Virus record (IMG/VR): IMGVR_UViG_3300030333_008666
Location: 1-64,000 of that record
Origin: a virus
Length of the DNA: 64,000 bases
Direction: 5' to 3' (one strand)
Shown here: in pieces, positions 10,213 to 19,959 of the stretch
Numbering within the stretch: the first letter of the stretch is position 1
How the letters are laid out: every line of letters starts with the position of its first letter
Translations under genes and position numbers: made by a program
The notes under the pieces: model-generated
Told to the model about the DNA's origin: nothing
Seen by the model: the letters and a program-made list of their open reading frames with translations, nothing else
The model's database searches: none

Positions 10213-13200
10213 CTATTCTTTCCTCTTCTCGATTGAGTCTTTAATTAATGCCATGCGATTTCGCCCAACGACACCACCATTTGCAGTAATCGAAGGGGGA
10301 CGCCAATGATTTTCTTCATAGTTGAGAATGGCCTCTCTAGCGACCGATATCTGCTGAGATGTAGCTGAAAATACGTTTGTCGGCTTAAGACCTAATTTTA
10401 TGGCGGTCATGATCATAGTGTATATAGTCAGATAAGAAGGGATTGGTTTCATGTTTCCTTCAATAAAGTATTTCAGCGCGGGCTGAGCAGAAAGGCCCGC
10501 CATAAGGTCGGATTTTGCAACATTTTCCAGATAGTGGGCAACGGGCCCGTGTTCAAAATTGCCGATTGTAGAACTGGTCATAGCTAGCGTGCCCATTGGC
10601 CCTTCAGCTGGTAGCTCATAATCAAACAACGGCATTGAGTAAAGTTTGCGATGTTTTAAAATTCCGTCTTTGTCCTTTGCTTTGCATCGATAGACAAGTG
10701 CCTTTTCTTTAATCAAACTCTCGATAATGTTATCCCCGCCAAAATCAGGTACCTGGCTTGTGGAGTTAAGAAGGGCTTCTATGGAGCTTTCACTGCCATC
10801 GGGAGCAGAAGCAGGGAAGACATAAGACAAACGCATGCCATAATTCCATGGGTGACCTGTCGATTCTGTTGGTGACGCACTAAACAGAGCAGTCACCGGG
10901 ACCGCCCCCATGTTGTTGTCCACAGAAGTTTTTTCTGATCTTTTAAAAAGCCATGCCTTGCGTGCGTATGCTGCCTTAGCTCCCGATGCGTTTAATTTCT
11001 TTTTAATTTTTGCCGGCAATTTGTTGACGGGAATCCAATTGGTATAATATGCATATTCGGGTCCGCCCAGCCCCCAGGAAGATTGCTGCGCACCCGGGTC
11101 TGTTTCCAGAGCGTTAAGAAGACTTGTCACCCCACCTTTTGTTTTGTAAAATTTTCCAAATTCTGCAGATTGCCCACTGTTTTTAAATTCCTCTATCCCG
11201 TTGAGAAGATCCTTTTTCCAATCCGTGATATTTGGAGGATAATCCTCTGCAAGTGTGGCGGTGTTTGTAATCCAGGCGCCCTCGGCCGGCGAATCCCATG
11301 AGTCGAATTCTGTCCCACTAGTAACACCGAGTTCGTTTATACAGAAATACCGAGCCTCGCCGGCGACGAGCGATACGGAATTCAAATCATTGAAAACCTC
11401 CCACTGTGAAGCAACATAATCAACAGACACGTACGGTTGTGCAGCGGGGGTCTCAAACGTACGGGCAGCCAATTCGGTCAAGTACTCCTGAAAGGCTACT
11501 GGGTTTACGGCGCCCTGGAGTACATTTTTATTACCAAGCTCATCCAAGTCAATATTAGCGTCCTGTTTGCCGAATCGACCATTAACAAAAGCGGCTTTTG
11601 CGTCTAAGACTGATTTTTTCATTTCATCGTTCACTTCCCAAAGTGGCGTATTGCCGTTGTGTGCTCTTGGGTATGCTCGAATATATGTCTCTAATATAAG
11701 ACCGCCCGTTTCACTCACCATTTCCGCTGTCAAAGTACACTCTGGGCTCTTATTTCCTTCCCCTTCCGCATCAGGCAAATAGGATGCGGGAACATTGCGT
11801 ATTGGTAAAATTTCTAAAAGATCCTCAATATAGCCCTTAACTCCCGGCTCAAACGACTCGGCAGTTGTTTCATCTTCATCCTCTTCTGAGAATAAGTCGG
11901 TTAAACCTGGAGACATTATTTCAACTTGTTCGCGAAATAGAAAAGCTAGTGGATCTTCTATGTCTGCATCGGTGAGCACAGCATAATCAGCTGTTGCGAT
12001 TCGTGCGCGCACGAGGCGAGCGGCGTATTGCACAAAATCTGCGTAGTCGTTCCCCAGGCGGCGCCTTAAATTATCTTTCATTATGTCAATCATGTGTGGT
12101 TCATTGAGTGCTACGTCCGGAGAGATCTCCGAAAAAACAAACAAACCCATGAATGCGGACTCTGCAACTGTTAATTTTATCTCACTAGCAACAGTTGATT
12201 CTAAAAGGGCAAGGCTCATTGCGCGGTCGGGGCCCTGGGTTGGCTGCAAGTCGTCTCTTCTTTCTCTTATATTCACTTTCACAGAATCTGTATCAAAAAT
12301 AGAAGTAGCGGTTGGATCCGTAGGATCTGGCAGAAGTTGCAAATTTTCAAGATTCTTATAGATCGGATATACCGGCGGATTGGCCGTAAGATCACTTTCC
12401 CCCTCAGTCACAAACAAGCTCGAATTAGCAATAATCTCAGCATATGAAGCCAGGAAAGACTTCATTAGACCGCCAAAATAATGCTTTGTGTTGGCCTGCA
12501 CTGTGTTTGCAATATAATCAGAAACAATACCAGCGAGGCTCGAATCGACAGAATCGGCAGCCAATGAAGGATTCGCGACCATGGTACCAAGAAGGTTTAA
12601 GCCCAGCGCGGCAGAGAGAAACTCTTCTGGATTCTGGGCGGCTTCTCTTATGTTGTTTGAAACCACCCTTCCATCAGGAGCCTCAATAAGAAACTGGTAG
12701 CCGCCTGTTTTTAAAGATTTAATAACAAACCAATATGATAAGGCGCTTGGCACTATTGCACCAGAAGGTAGCACTGTCGGCGACATTGGCAAGCGAATAG
12801 CAATAAATGTTTGACCCTGATCGTCGGAGCGTATGTGTATGTTTTCTTCGATATTTTTAAGCTCTTGAGAAATTAATTCAATTGCCGACACCGGCTCGAT
12901 CTGTGGCTCGCCGGGTGGCTTCGGTTCCGACGCTGGGACAAATGAAATTGTGGTTTGTGCCTGCAAGAAGCTTCTTTTGAGACTTAGCACCTCCTCATCA
13001 AACCGCATGCTCACAGGGTCGTAAAATACATCAATCATGTCGTTTATTGCTTCGTTGATAGCTTCGTTGGAGTCCTTAGCATCCTCGACAGCCTCTTTCA
13101 TCGCAGTGTCGTATTCCTCTTTCTTCATCAGATTTCCGGCGCCAGCCATCAGCAGCTTCTTAAGACGATTCATTTTCTTTTCGCGCTGTCTTTCAGAAAC

Positions 13201-16200
13201 CCCCTCTAGAGTGTTAGGTGGAAAACGATCTGCCAGGATCTCTTCCAACTGCTCATTAATAATGGCGCACAAATCTTCTACAGGGCCAGGCTCGTCCGAT
13301 TCTTCCAGCGGAGTATCATCAACAACCTCACCAATGCTTATGTAAATGTCCATTACGTTGCCGGCATGAAAACCGAGTGGAAGTGATTCTTTATTATTTT
13401 CAATAGCGGTTGCTATCGCAGCTTCAGCTGCTGGCGGGGTTTCTCCGGTTAACACCTTGCAGATGTCTGCTAAGTCCAAAAACCCGAGAGATTCTGCAGT
13501 GACAGCTTGTACGGCTCTGAGTTGTGTATCTTGAACACCTTTGGCTAAGGCACTTGTCTTCTTTTTTCCAGCTAATAGAGCCTTGTCAGCAAAGCTTGGC
13601 TCTTCGCCAGCGCTCGCCGCGGCTTCAGCATCGGCATCATCCGATGCCGGTGGTGGCGGCTCATTGTATTTCGAAGGTTTATCTATCTCAGTTTGCATTG
13701 CTTCAATCGCTTCATTTTTTACGCGCTGAGCTTTTTGCAAACTGCACGCTAGGTTGTTCAGCAGTTTATTTAGCGCTTCCGAAATTTGTTCGCAGACCTG
13801 CCCTACTGCATTCATTATAGATTTTTTTGCTAGCATGATTCCAACCGACATAACTGTTTCAAGCACTGATTCTATCATGTCAGTGACTGCCGGATCAATA
13901 GTTCTGGGCATTTTGGGTGGTTTGATCAACTTAAGTGGAACTTTTGGTTTTTTAACCTTCGGTGTGTTTTTCTTTAACAAGGCGGCGAATACATCATCGC
14001 ACTTATAAGCATCCACAAGACGGCCAAAGTCAATTTGATCATAGAAATCCGCATCGGAGTTGACGCCGGGCTCGTCAAAATTAGCGGTTATTTTCCTGAT
14101 TAAGTCGTCTTTGTCGACTACTGTGCCATTTATATATCTGAGTAATTTGTTTCGAGTGTGTATACCATTCTTATCTCCACCTACTCGAAATATCTTATCC
14201 CATGGCAAATTCTCATCCAGAAGTTGGTCAAATTTATCGTTTGTTCTGAATAGCTTCCACACTTCCTCAAACCATTGTCGAGTCAGGAAGCTGTCGTAAC
14301 CTGCCAGTTTGCTTTTTTCTATCATCTTGCTTATATTTGACTGGTTGGCGCGCTCTTTGACGGCGCCGTCGTCGAATTCGGCCAATAGCCCCTCGGGAGA
14401 TTCAAACGCTTGTGTGGCATTCCAAGCCGCAACAACGTAATCTATAAGATGCTTGCCCGTGTACTTCTTCAACACAATGTCTAATTCATTGATTTCCGAT
14501 TTTGCAGTGGTCACTGCAACATCTAGTGGGTCTTTCGCCTGTTTCGAAAGATTAAAATACCACGACTCCAAAGACACCATGAGTTCGCTATGAGTCGAAA
14601 AAAGCTCTGTCCAGTCCATTCTTTTATTGTTCCACAGGTGTGTGCTACAATTCATTTGAATGTGTTGCATTAAGTTGACTATATTTGTACTGTGACTGTT
14701 TAATATGCCCGGGAATCCCCAAAGGGCACCGCCGGAATCAGCTGTCTTTGATTTTTTATCACTCGGGAAATACGTCGCTCCGAAACTCAATTCGGCTGAG
14801 TTTTTGTTGACTTCCTCAGTCATCTCTTTTCTCATCTCTGCTGCTAATTTGCGTTTTTGTTTTTTTGTAAGTTTCTTAGTCTTCCCATCGGCGCCGGCAG
14901 TATTGCTCTGAATCGTGTCAAAGTGGTTTAAAAGCTCCTTTTTGACCAGCGCTTTCCATTCTTTGACTGACAATGCGGAATCTACCGCGGTTCTTGTCAG
15001 TTCGGCATCATAAAACATTTCTCTGGGAATCTCTTTATTTTTGTTGTTTTCTCCCAATTCAACTCCGATGTTAAAGAACATCTTCATGAAATCTTTCGGG
15101 GTCATACCCAAGCCCTTTCGTGCGCCATCGATAGGCTGATCTGAATTTAGTATATAATCCCAGAAAGACCCGGAGCGCTTGCCAGTCATCCACCAAAAAT
15201 CATCAATGGTCCCCTTGTTGCTGTCAGGGTCAACACTCTCAAAATTCAAAGTCGTCTTAAGATTTTCTGGGTCTGTGAAAAGTTCCCTTGCAAAAGCGCC
15301 GTGCACGGCATCGCCATCAATAGAAGCGAAGACCGGACCTTCTGTCTTTTTCAGCTCTGGTACCTCGCAGGCTGGAAAGATTGTTGTTTTGGAAGCACCC
15401 AAAGCTGCAGCAGAGGCTGGGCGATGGAAGAAACGAATCAGGCCGTTGTCAGTTTTTTTCATTTCCGTCTTTATGTCATCGTCAAGGGCACCGTAGATTG
15501 GATTCAATGCGTCGTTGCCCAAAAACAAGTTCACCATCACACTTGTAATCGCATCGGCCTGCAAAAATGGAACTGCTTTTGTGAAATCTGCAACTTTATA
15601 GATCCCTTCTTTCTTGAGCTTGGCCCAGCGCGCATATGCCATGTGGCCCAAATGACCAACAGCCACCTTATATGCGGCCTTAAGTGTCCATTTGTCCGAA
15701 CCTCGTTCATCTTTTGGCAAGACGGGTGAATTCCACCAACTGTTCATGTCGACCTTGTAGTTCTCAGGCTTCTTTCCATTCTTTGCACTGGCGGTCACTT
15801 TAAAGGGTTTAATTCCTCGATTGGCCTCCTCGTAAATACATTTAGCGATAATTGAAATTGTAATATCTTGCGGCCAATATTTAATATACGGAGTTAACCA
15901 GTGCAGTATCTTGTCATAGTATTTTACTTGATATATTTCTTTGTTGCCTGATGTTTCTATGCCGGCGTTTGCAAAGGCGGTTTCCTGTTGAAAATTTAAT
16001 TTGGCTTCGTTTAGAAGAATCCTCTCTAGTGTTCCTTGGCCGGCAGCATTTTCAATGATCTCTCCCCCTTCGGAAATGTTCGATTTCGCGGGGTTTGTGT
16101 TCCAATATATGCCACGTTTTTTAATCAGGGGGCCCCAAAATTCCTCAAGAAGAGCTTTTTCGGGTACCAACGCCTGAAGAGAGGCGCCTAAAAGGGTTGC

Positions 16201-18954
16201 AACGCCATAGGTGTTTAGGTTTATAAACACTTCCTTCCAAATTGCAGGAGGTATCAATTCTGTTAAATTTCGCGTGCAAAGATCCTCATAAAATGCATTA
16301 TCAAATTTGTTAGATCTATAATCAAGGCTGGATAGAATTTTCTCCATGCGCCCTACAGGTAGGTGCAAACTAGCCAACACACCTGATTTGATTTTGCTAA
16401 TCTCTGAAGCCTCTAGACAGAGTTGGAATTCACTCATGTTCTGTTCGCGAATGTCCATTTTGTACTTTTCTATCATAGCAAGATAGCTGCGCAAAGTGGT
16501 GAAATCAATCTTATTGAAAATCAAAGAATAGGCTTCCTCAACTTCTGATATCTCGCTACAACCTTCTATAAAGGCCGATGTGGCCGTATCACCGATATAT
16601 TCGCGCTGATTCCGGCGCATTGCCATCACGTCAGCCCTATATTTCGGATCGATCAACTCCTTCTCAAAAGCTAAATCCGTTGCTGTCTTAACATATTTGT
16701 TGTTCAGAAATTCGCCGGAAAATTTCTCTCTTGGCTCGCGAGGCTTTTTTAGTGCAGGTTTTATTATTGGTACCGGCGCTAAAAAATTCAGCAAATAATC
16801 AATCCACAGACCATCTTCGCCGGCTAATTGCCTTGGCTGCTGCACAAGCTCTCCTGGTGCCGGTGGGCCAGTCTCAGTAAAGCTCTGCCTGATGGTTTCT
16901 GGGAGTTTCTCTGGTGTTAATTTTTCCGGACGAATCCACTGCTCGTGATAATGAATAGAAGATAAAACTTCCGTCCTCTTTAAAGTCGGATCTTTCTGAA
17001 GTACATTAAGGCCTGTTGTCAAGACTCTGCCATTAAAGTATACAGATCTAAGGGTCCACGATGCAGATTGAATGATTGCATTCTTTGATAAACTTAAATC
17101 AGTTGGTGGCTTAACCTCAAAGACAAATTCTAGTATTCCGTTGTCTGCATATATATAAGTTGGCTTCTTTTTAGCGGCTGCATCCAGGTTGTCCGTGGGT
17201 GGCGCAGCTTGGGTTTTGGCAGATTTTTCATCTTTTTCTTTGGATTGTTTCAGTGCCCAAGCTTTACGCTCTGCAAACAACTCCTGCATAAACACACTGG
17301 GTTCCTCGGCACCTGCCGCATGTTTTGTACCAGACTCTGCTTCCTTTTTTAAGAGCTTTTCCTTTTGGCTGGCTGCCGAGGGGTCTTTCTCTACCTCTCC
17401 ATCTTCAACGGATTGCTTATATGCCTCTACTTCACTGGCGCTTGGAAGGGCGACATCATTTTGGACTAAGAAGCTTCCAATGAGATTGTAGAATTTCTTT
17501 ATATGATTAGGTATTTGTTTAAGCGGATACGGGTTTTGCATGTATCCGAAATCACCAGGGACGTTATAAAATGCCTGAAGACCTGCAGCTTCGAAGCGAG
17601 AATTAACTTCTTTAATTTTTGCTGCCAAGTCTTGAAGCTCTGTGACAAACTTTATGGTCTCAAACGAACAAGTGTAATACTTAATGTCACCATCCGCGTC
17701 GTTGTAGCCCATATGCGCATTCGGTTCTCTAAACTCCCACTGCTGTAGGTCTTCGATTGGATAAGAAAACAAGAGATATAAAGGCGCACCCTCTTTCTTG
17801 ACGTCTATTTCCCAATCTTCATAATTAAGTTTAGCGGACTTTCCGGGGTCGTTGATCATTCCAGCTTTTTTCGTAGGTTTCCCCATGATATCAATATCGA
17901 TGTCTTCTTCGGGATCTGCAATTTGCGGCATCTTTTTATAATAAAAGTCTGCGAGCGCTTCCATCGCTTTGGCTCTTTCGCCCATCACCAAGAGCTTAAA
18001 ACTAGTTTCCTCGGCGGGCAATGATGTATGTTTTGTCTTAATGCTGATATAAGCCAAACCAGTAGAAGGATCGAGTATCGGCTTTCCTTCTTTAGTAAGC
18101 CACCATTCCTTTTCAAAAATTCCCGGCAACTCTTTGTGATAAAATGCACCCTCGGTAAACTTTTCAAACTCAGCCTTGGTAACGCTGCTTTTTGCTTTTT
18201 TCAGAGCAGCTAGAGAGAAAAGTTCTCCTTTTGCATCGCGAACTTGAGTACTTTGTTGCCCCTGAAAGAAAACTTTTGTGACAAACCGGGCCTGCTTGCC
18301 GAACACACCATCGACGGACATGCGACCTCTTCTGACGGGGTTATTCTTGACTTTTAGGGTAGCTGCTATGGCGGTACCATCGGGACTCTCATTAAGGAAC
18401 GTTTGCCATTTTTTAACCAATTGGCCTTTTTTCTTATATTTTAATGGCCATTGAGCAGCTGCTTTTTTCGCTGCCTGTTCTTTTGCTGCGGCTTCTTTTT
18501 TACTTTTAGCCTCTTTTTTGGCGTTTGCACTCTTTGCACTCTTTTTTCCTGTGGCTATTGCATCGGCGTTGCCGCCGGCCGTATACAGCGCTTGTTCCAT
18601 TTCTGCTTGTTTCTTTTGTGCCTCCAGATCCGCAATGTCCTCCTGCTCGTCCATCGCAGCTTCCTTTTCGGCGTTGGCATCGATATACGGGTTTTTGTGC
18701 TTTGCCTTCGAATCATCTAACCAGACACGTTTCTCGTTGGCGCGCGCGGCCTGAAAAGTTGGAGGGCTGCCGGTTGGGTCCCACTTGCTCAAATACCTAA
18801 CATAAGCTTTGATTTGCTTCGGAGAAAAACCTTCGACCACTATATTGCCTATCCCGCCGGAGTCAATCGCGAAGGATTGCTTAACCACGCCGTATTTTTC
18901 TTTTTCTTCCTTGGTTGGTTCTGGTAATGTATATTCGGACTTAAATTCGCTCAT
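10213..18954 (-). CDS. Giant 2913-residue virion/tail protein with a peptidoglycan-binding-like domain
   Basis: A single 8.7-kb frame. Residues ~90-165 are an Ala/Lys/Glu-rich coiled-coil-like stretch. Next comes a PG_binding_1-like segment around residues 170-240: GQLVKKWQTFLNE, then MSVDGVFGKQARFVTKVFFQ. The remainder is mostly alpha-helical, with low-complexity Lys/Ala linkers and a more hydrophobic stretch around residues 1650-1720. I recognise no other family. It lies between the spike/hub genes and gp25, so it is almost certainly part of the tail or baseplate. A tape measure, a very large hub or an ejected protein are all possible. Internal lysozyme activity is not evident. Start: ATG 10 nt after the upstream stop, with an AAAGGTT-like ribosome site. 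Confidence 0.8.
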   Translation of the reverse strand: MSEFKSEYTLPEPTKEEKEKYGVVKQSFAIDSGGIGNIVVEGFSPKQIKAYVRYLSKWDPTGSPPTFQAARANEKRVWLDDSKAKHKNPYIDANAEKEAAMDEQEDIADLEAQKKQAEMEQALYTAGGNADAIATGKKSAKSANAKKEAKSKKEAAAKEQAAKKAAAQWPLKYKKKGQLVKKWQTFLNESPDGTAIAATLKVKNNPVRRGRMSVDGVFGKQARFVTKVFFQGQQSTQVRDAKGELFSLAALKKAKSSVTKAEFEKFTEGAFYHKELPGIFEKEWWLTKEGKPILDPSTGLAYISIKTKHTSLPAEETSFKLLVMGERAKAMEALADFYYKKMPQIADPEEDIDIDIMGKPTKKAGMINDPGKSAKLNYEDWEIDVKKEGAPLYLLFSYPIEDLQQWEFREPNAHMGYNDADGDIKYYTCSFETIKFVTELQDLAAKIKEVNSRFEAAGLQAFYNVPGDFGYMQNPYPLKQIPNHIKKFYNLIGSFLVQNDVALPSASEVEAYKQSVEDGEVEKDPSAASQKEKLLKKEAESGTKHAAGAEEPSVFMQELFAERKAWALKQSKEKDEKSAKTQAAPPTDNLDAAAKKKPTYIYADNGILEFVFEVKPPTDLSLSKNAIIQSASWTLRSVYFNGRVLTTGLNVLQKDPTLKRTEVLSSIHYHEQWIRPEKLTPEKLPETIRQSFTETGPPAPGELVQQPRQLAGEDGLWIDYLLNFLAPVPIIKPALKKPREPREKFSGEFLNNKYVKTATDLAFEKELIDPKYRADVMAMRRNQREYIGDTATSAFIEGCSEISEVEEAYSLIFNKIDFTTLRSYLAMIEKYKMDIREQNMSEFQLCLEASEISKIKSGVLASLHLPVGRMEKILSSLDYRSNKFDNAFYEDLCTRNLTELIPPAIWKEVFINLNTYGVATLLGASLQALVPEKALLEEFWGPLIKKRGIYWNTNPAKSNISEGGEIIENAAGQGTLERILLNEAKLNFQQETAFANAGIETSGNKEIYQVKYYDKILHWLTPYIKYWPQDITISIIAKCIYEEANRGIKPFKVTASAKNGKKPENYKVDMNSWWNSPVLPKDERGSDKWTLKAAYKVAVGHLGHMAYARWAKLKKEGIYKVADFTKAVPFLQADAITSVMVNLFLGNDALNPIYGALDDDIKTEMKKTDNGLIRFFHRPASAAALGASKTTIFPACEVPELKKTEGPVFASIDGDAVHGAFARELFTDPENLKTTLNFESVDPDSNKGTIDDFWWMTGKRSGSFWDYILNSDQPIDGARKGLGMTPKDFMKMFFNIGVELGENNKNKEIPREMFYDAELTRTAVDSALSVKEWKALVKKELLNHFDTIQSNTAGADGKTKKLTKKQKRKLAAEMRKEMTEEVNKNSAELSFGATYFPSDKKSKTADSGGALWGFPGILNSHSTNIVNLMQHIQMNCSTHLWNNKRMDWTELFSTHSELMVSLESWYFNLSKQAKDPLDVAVTTAKSEINELDIVLKKYTGKHLIDYVVAAWNATQAFESPEGLLAEFDDGAVKERANQSNISKMIEKSKLAGYDSFLTRQWFEEVWKLFRTNDKFDQLLDENLPWDKIFRVGGDKNGIHTRNKLLRYINGTVVDKDDLIRKITANFDEPGVNSDADFYDQIDFGRLVDAYKCDDVFAALLKKNTPKVKKPKVPLKLIKPPKMPRTIDPAVTDMIESVLETVMSVGIMLAKKSIMNAVGQVCEQISEALNKLLNNLACSLQKAQRVKNEAIEAMQTEIDKPSKYNEPPPPASDDADAEAAASAGEEPSFADKALLAGKKKTSALAKGVQDTQLRAVQAVTAESLGFLDLADICKVLTGETPPAAEAAIATAIENNKESLPLGFHAGNVMDIYISIGEVVDDTPLEESDEPGPVEDLCAIINEQLEEILADRFPPNTLEGVSERQREKKMNRLKKLLMAGAGNLMKKEEYDTAMKEAVEDAKDSNEAINEAINDMIDVFYDPVSMRFDEEVLSLKRSFLQAQTTISFVPASEPKPPGEPQIEPVSAIELISQELKNIEENIHIRSDDQGQTFIAIRLPMSPTVLPSGAIVPSALSYWFVIKSLKTGGYQFLIEAPDGRVVSNNIREAAQNPEEFLSAALGLNLLGTMVANPSLAADSVDSSLAGIVSDYIANTVQANTKHYFGGLMKSFLASYAEIIANSSLFVTEGESDLTANPPVYPIYKNLENLQLLPDPTDPTATSIFDTDSVKVNIRERRDDLQPTQGPDRAMSLALLESTVASEIKLTVAESAFMGLFVFSEISPDVALNEPHMIDIMKDNLRRRLGNDYADFVQYAARLVRARIATADYAVLTDADIEDPLAFLFREQVEIMSPGLTDLFSEEDEDETTAESFEPGVKGYIEDLLEILPIRNVPASYLPDAEGEGNKSPECTLTAEMVSETGGLILETYIRAYPRAHNGNTPLWEVNDEMKKSVLDAKAAFVNGRFGKQDANIDLDELGNKNVLQGAVNPVAFQEYLTELAARTFETPAAQPYVSVDYVASQWEVFNDLNSVSLVAGEARYFCINELGVTSGTEFDSWDSPAEGAWITNTATLAEDYPPNITDWKKDLLNGIEEFKNSGQSAEFGKFYKTKGGVTSLLNALETDPGAQQSSWGLGGPEYAYYTNWIPVNKLPAKIKKKLNASGAKAAYARKAWLFKRSEKTSVDNNMGAVPVTALFSASPTESTGHPWNYGMRLSYVFPASAPDGSESSIEALLNSTSQVPDFGGDNIIESLIKEKALVYRCKAKDKDGILKHRKLYSMPLFDYELPAEGPMGTLAMTSSTIGNFEHGPVAHYLENVAKSDLMAGLSAQPALKYFIEGNMKPIPSYLTIYTMIMTAIKLGLKPTNVFSATSQQISVAREAILNYEENHWRPPSITANGGVVGRNRMALIKDSIEKRKE

Positions 18955-18963
18955 GATAAACCT

Positions 18964-19959
18964 TTAATTCGTGTTGTTCCATTGGCTGTTGAACCAATCT
19001 GCACCAGTATTCTCACAGTGGTTTAATTTAAAATTTCCCACCTTTTCTTTTAGTTTTGTACAGTCCATTTGGGTTTTCCTAACAAGATCAGAGTACGGCT
19101 TTGGTATGCCGGTCAACAGATCCGTCGACGGACTCGTGGGTGCACCCTTATTCCCAACATGAGTGTGCGACTGGACATACTTGTTTATTTGATTCTGATA
19201 AGTTACCAATCCAAACACTACACCGGACAAGGCGGAGACTGTATCTGCCAGCGCTTTCAGTGTTTTAGCCAGAGACTTCCCTTTCACTAGCGGCTGTAAA
19301 TCTTGATCATCGTTTCCTGCAATTAAGTCAATTCCAACACAACTGGTTACAGGGCCACCCTGTGAGTTCTTTTCATCTGTTCTCGTTATTAACTTAATGC
19401 CTTCTCTTGCGATTATTCTCACATTGTCGGCCTTAACAGCAACTGCTGATTTTGCAACTGCGTTTCCAACACTCCCTGTCGCTAGAAAAAAATTATTGTC
19501 GACATCTGTCTTCTGACTTATGTATATGCGAGCAGCATCAGCGTCAAAATTTCGGTCGACCCAAGCTGGCTCAGTCATATTGCTGGTTAATTCGGCAGAC
19601 CCCAACCCAACAACAAGGTCAAGAGCAGAGGCGCCAGTATCGCCCAACCCACCGTAGCCGCTAGCTCGGTGCGAAGGTCGGTCCCTTCCCATGATAACAT
19701 GCGTATCGTTCGCCGAAGAGAGCCTCTTTTCATTTGGCAGATCAATGAAGTTAACAATGCCTTCAATGCGCGCTGCGCCGGCGACGCCTTCCATGTGCGT
19801 CTTGGATAGGGGGTCTAAACCCTCAAGGCGGCGCCTAGTTTCGGGATCAACACCCTCAACATCGACTGCTTTTTTTGTAAAGCGAACCCCACTATCTTCT
19901 AGTGCTTTTTTGGCGCCCTCTGCCTGTTGTCTCTCGTTATAATCTCTCTCGTCGCTCAT
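18964..19959 (-). CDS. Baseplate spike-associated protein
   Basis: 331 residues, start overlapping the hub gene by 4 nt. The middle part contains AARIYISQKTDVDNNFFLA and AVKADNVRIIAREGIKLIT, a pattern of repeated short strands seen in central-spike or spike-adjacent proteins of contractile tails. The C-terminus has SHTHVGNKGAPTSPSTDLL, recalling the HTHxG motifs of spike proteins, and ends with a Cys-containing helix pair. No enzyme motif is visible. With the hub gene upstream and the giant protein downstream it is most likely part of the membrane-piercing or hub assembly. The exact equivalent in T4 is uncertain. Confidence 0.7.
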   Translation of the reverse strand: MSDERDYNERQQAEGAKKALEDSGVRFTKKAVDVEGVDPETRRRLEGLDPLSKTHMEGVAGAARIEGIVNFIDLPNEKRLSSANDTHVIMGRDRPSHRASGYGGLGDTGASALDLVVGLGSAELTSNMTEPAWVDRNFDADAARIYISQKTDVDNNFFLATGSVGNAVAKSAVAVKADNVRIIAREGIKLITRTDEKNSQGGPVTSCVGIDLIAGNDDQDLQPLVKGKSLAKTLKALADTVSALSGVVFGLVTYQNQINKYVQSHTHVGNKGAPTSPSTDLLTGIPKPYSDLVRKTQMDCTKLKEKVGNFKLNHCENTGADWFNSQWNNTN

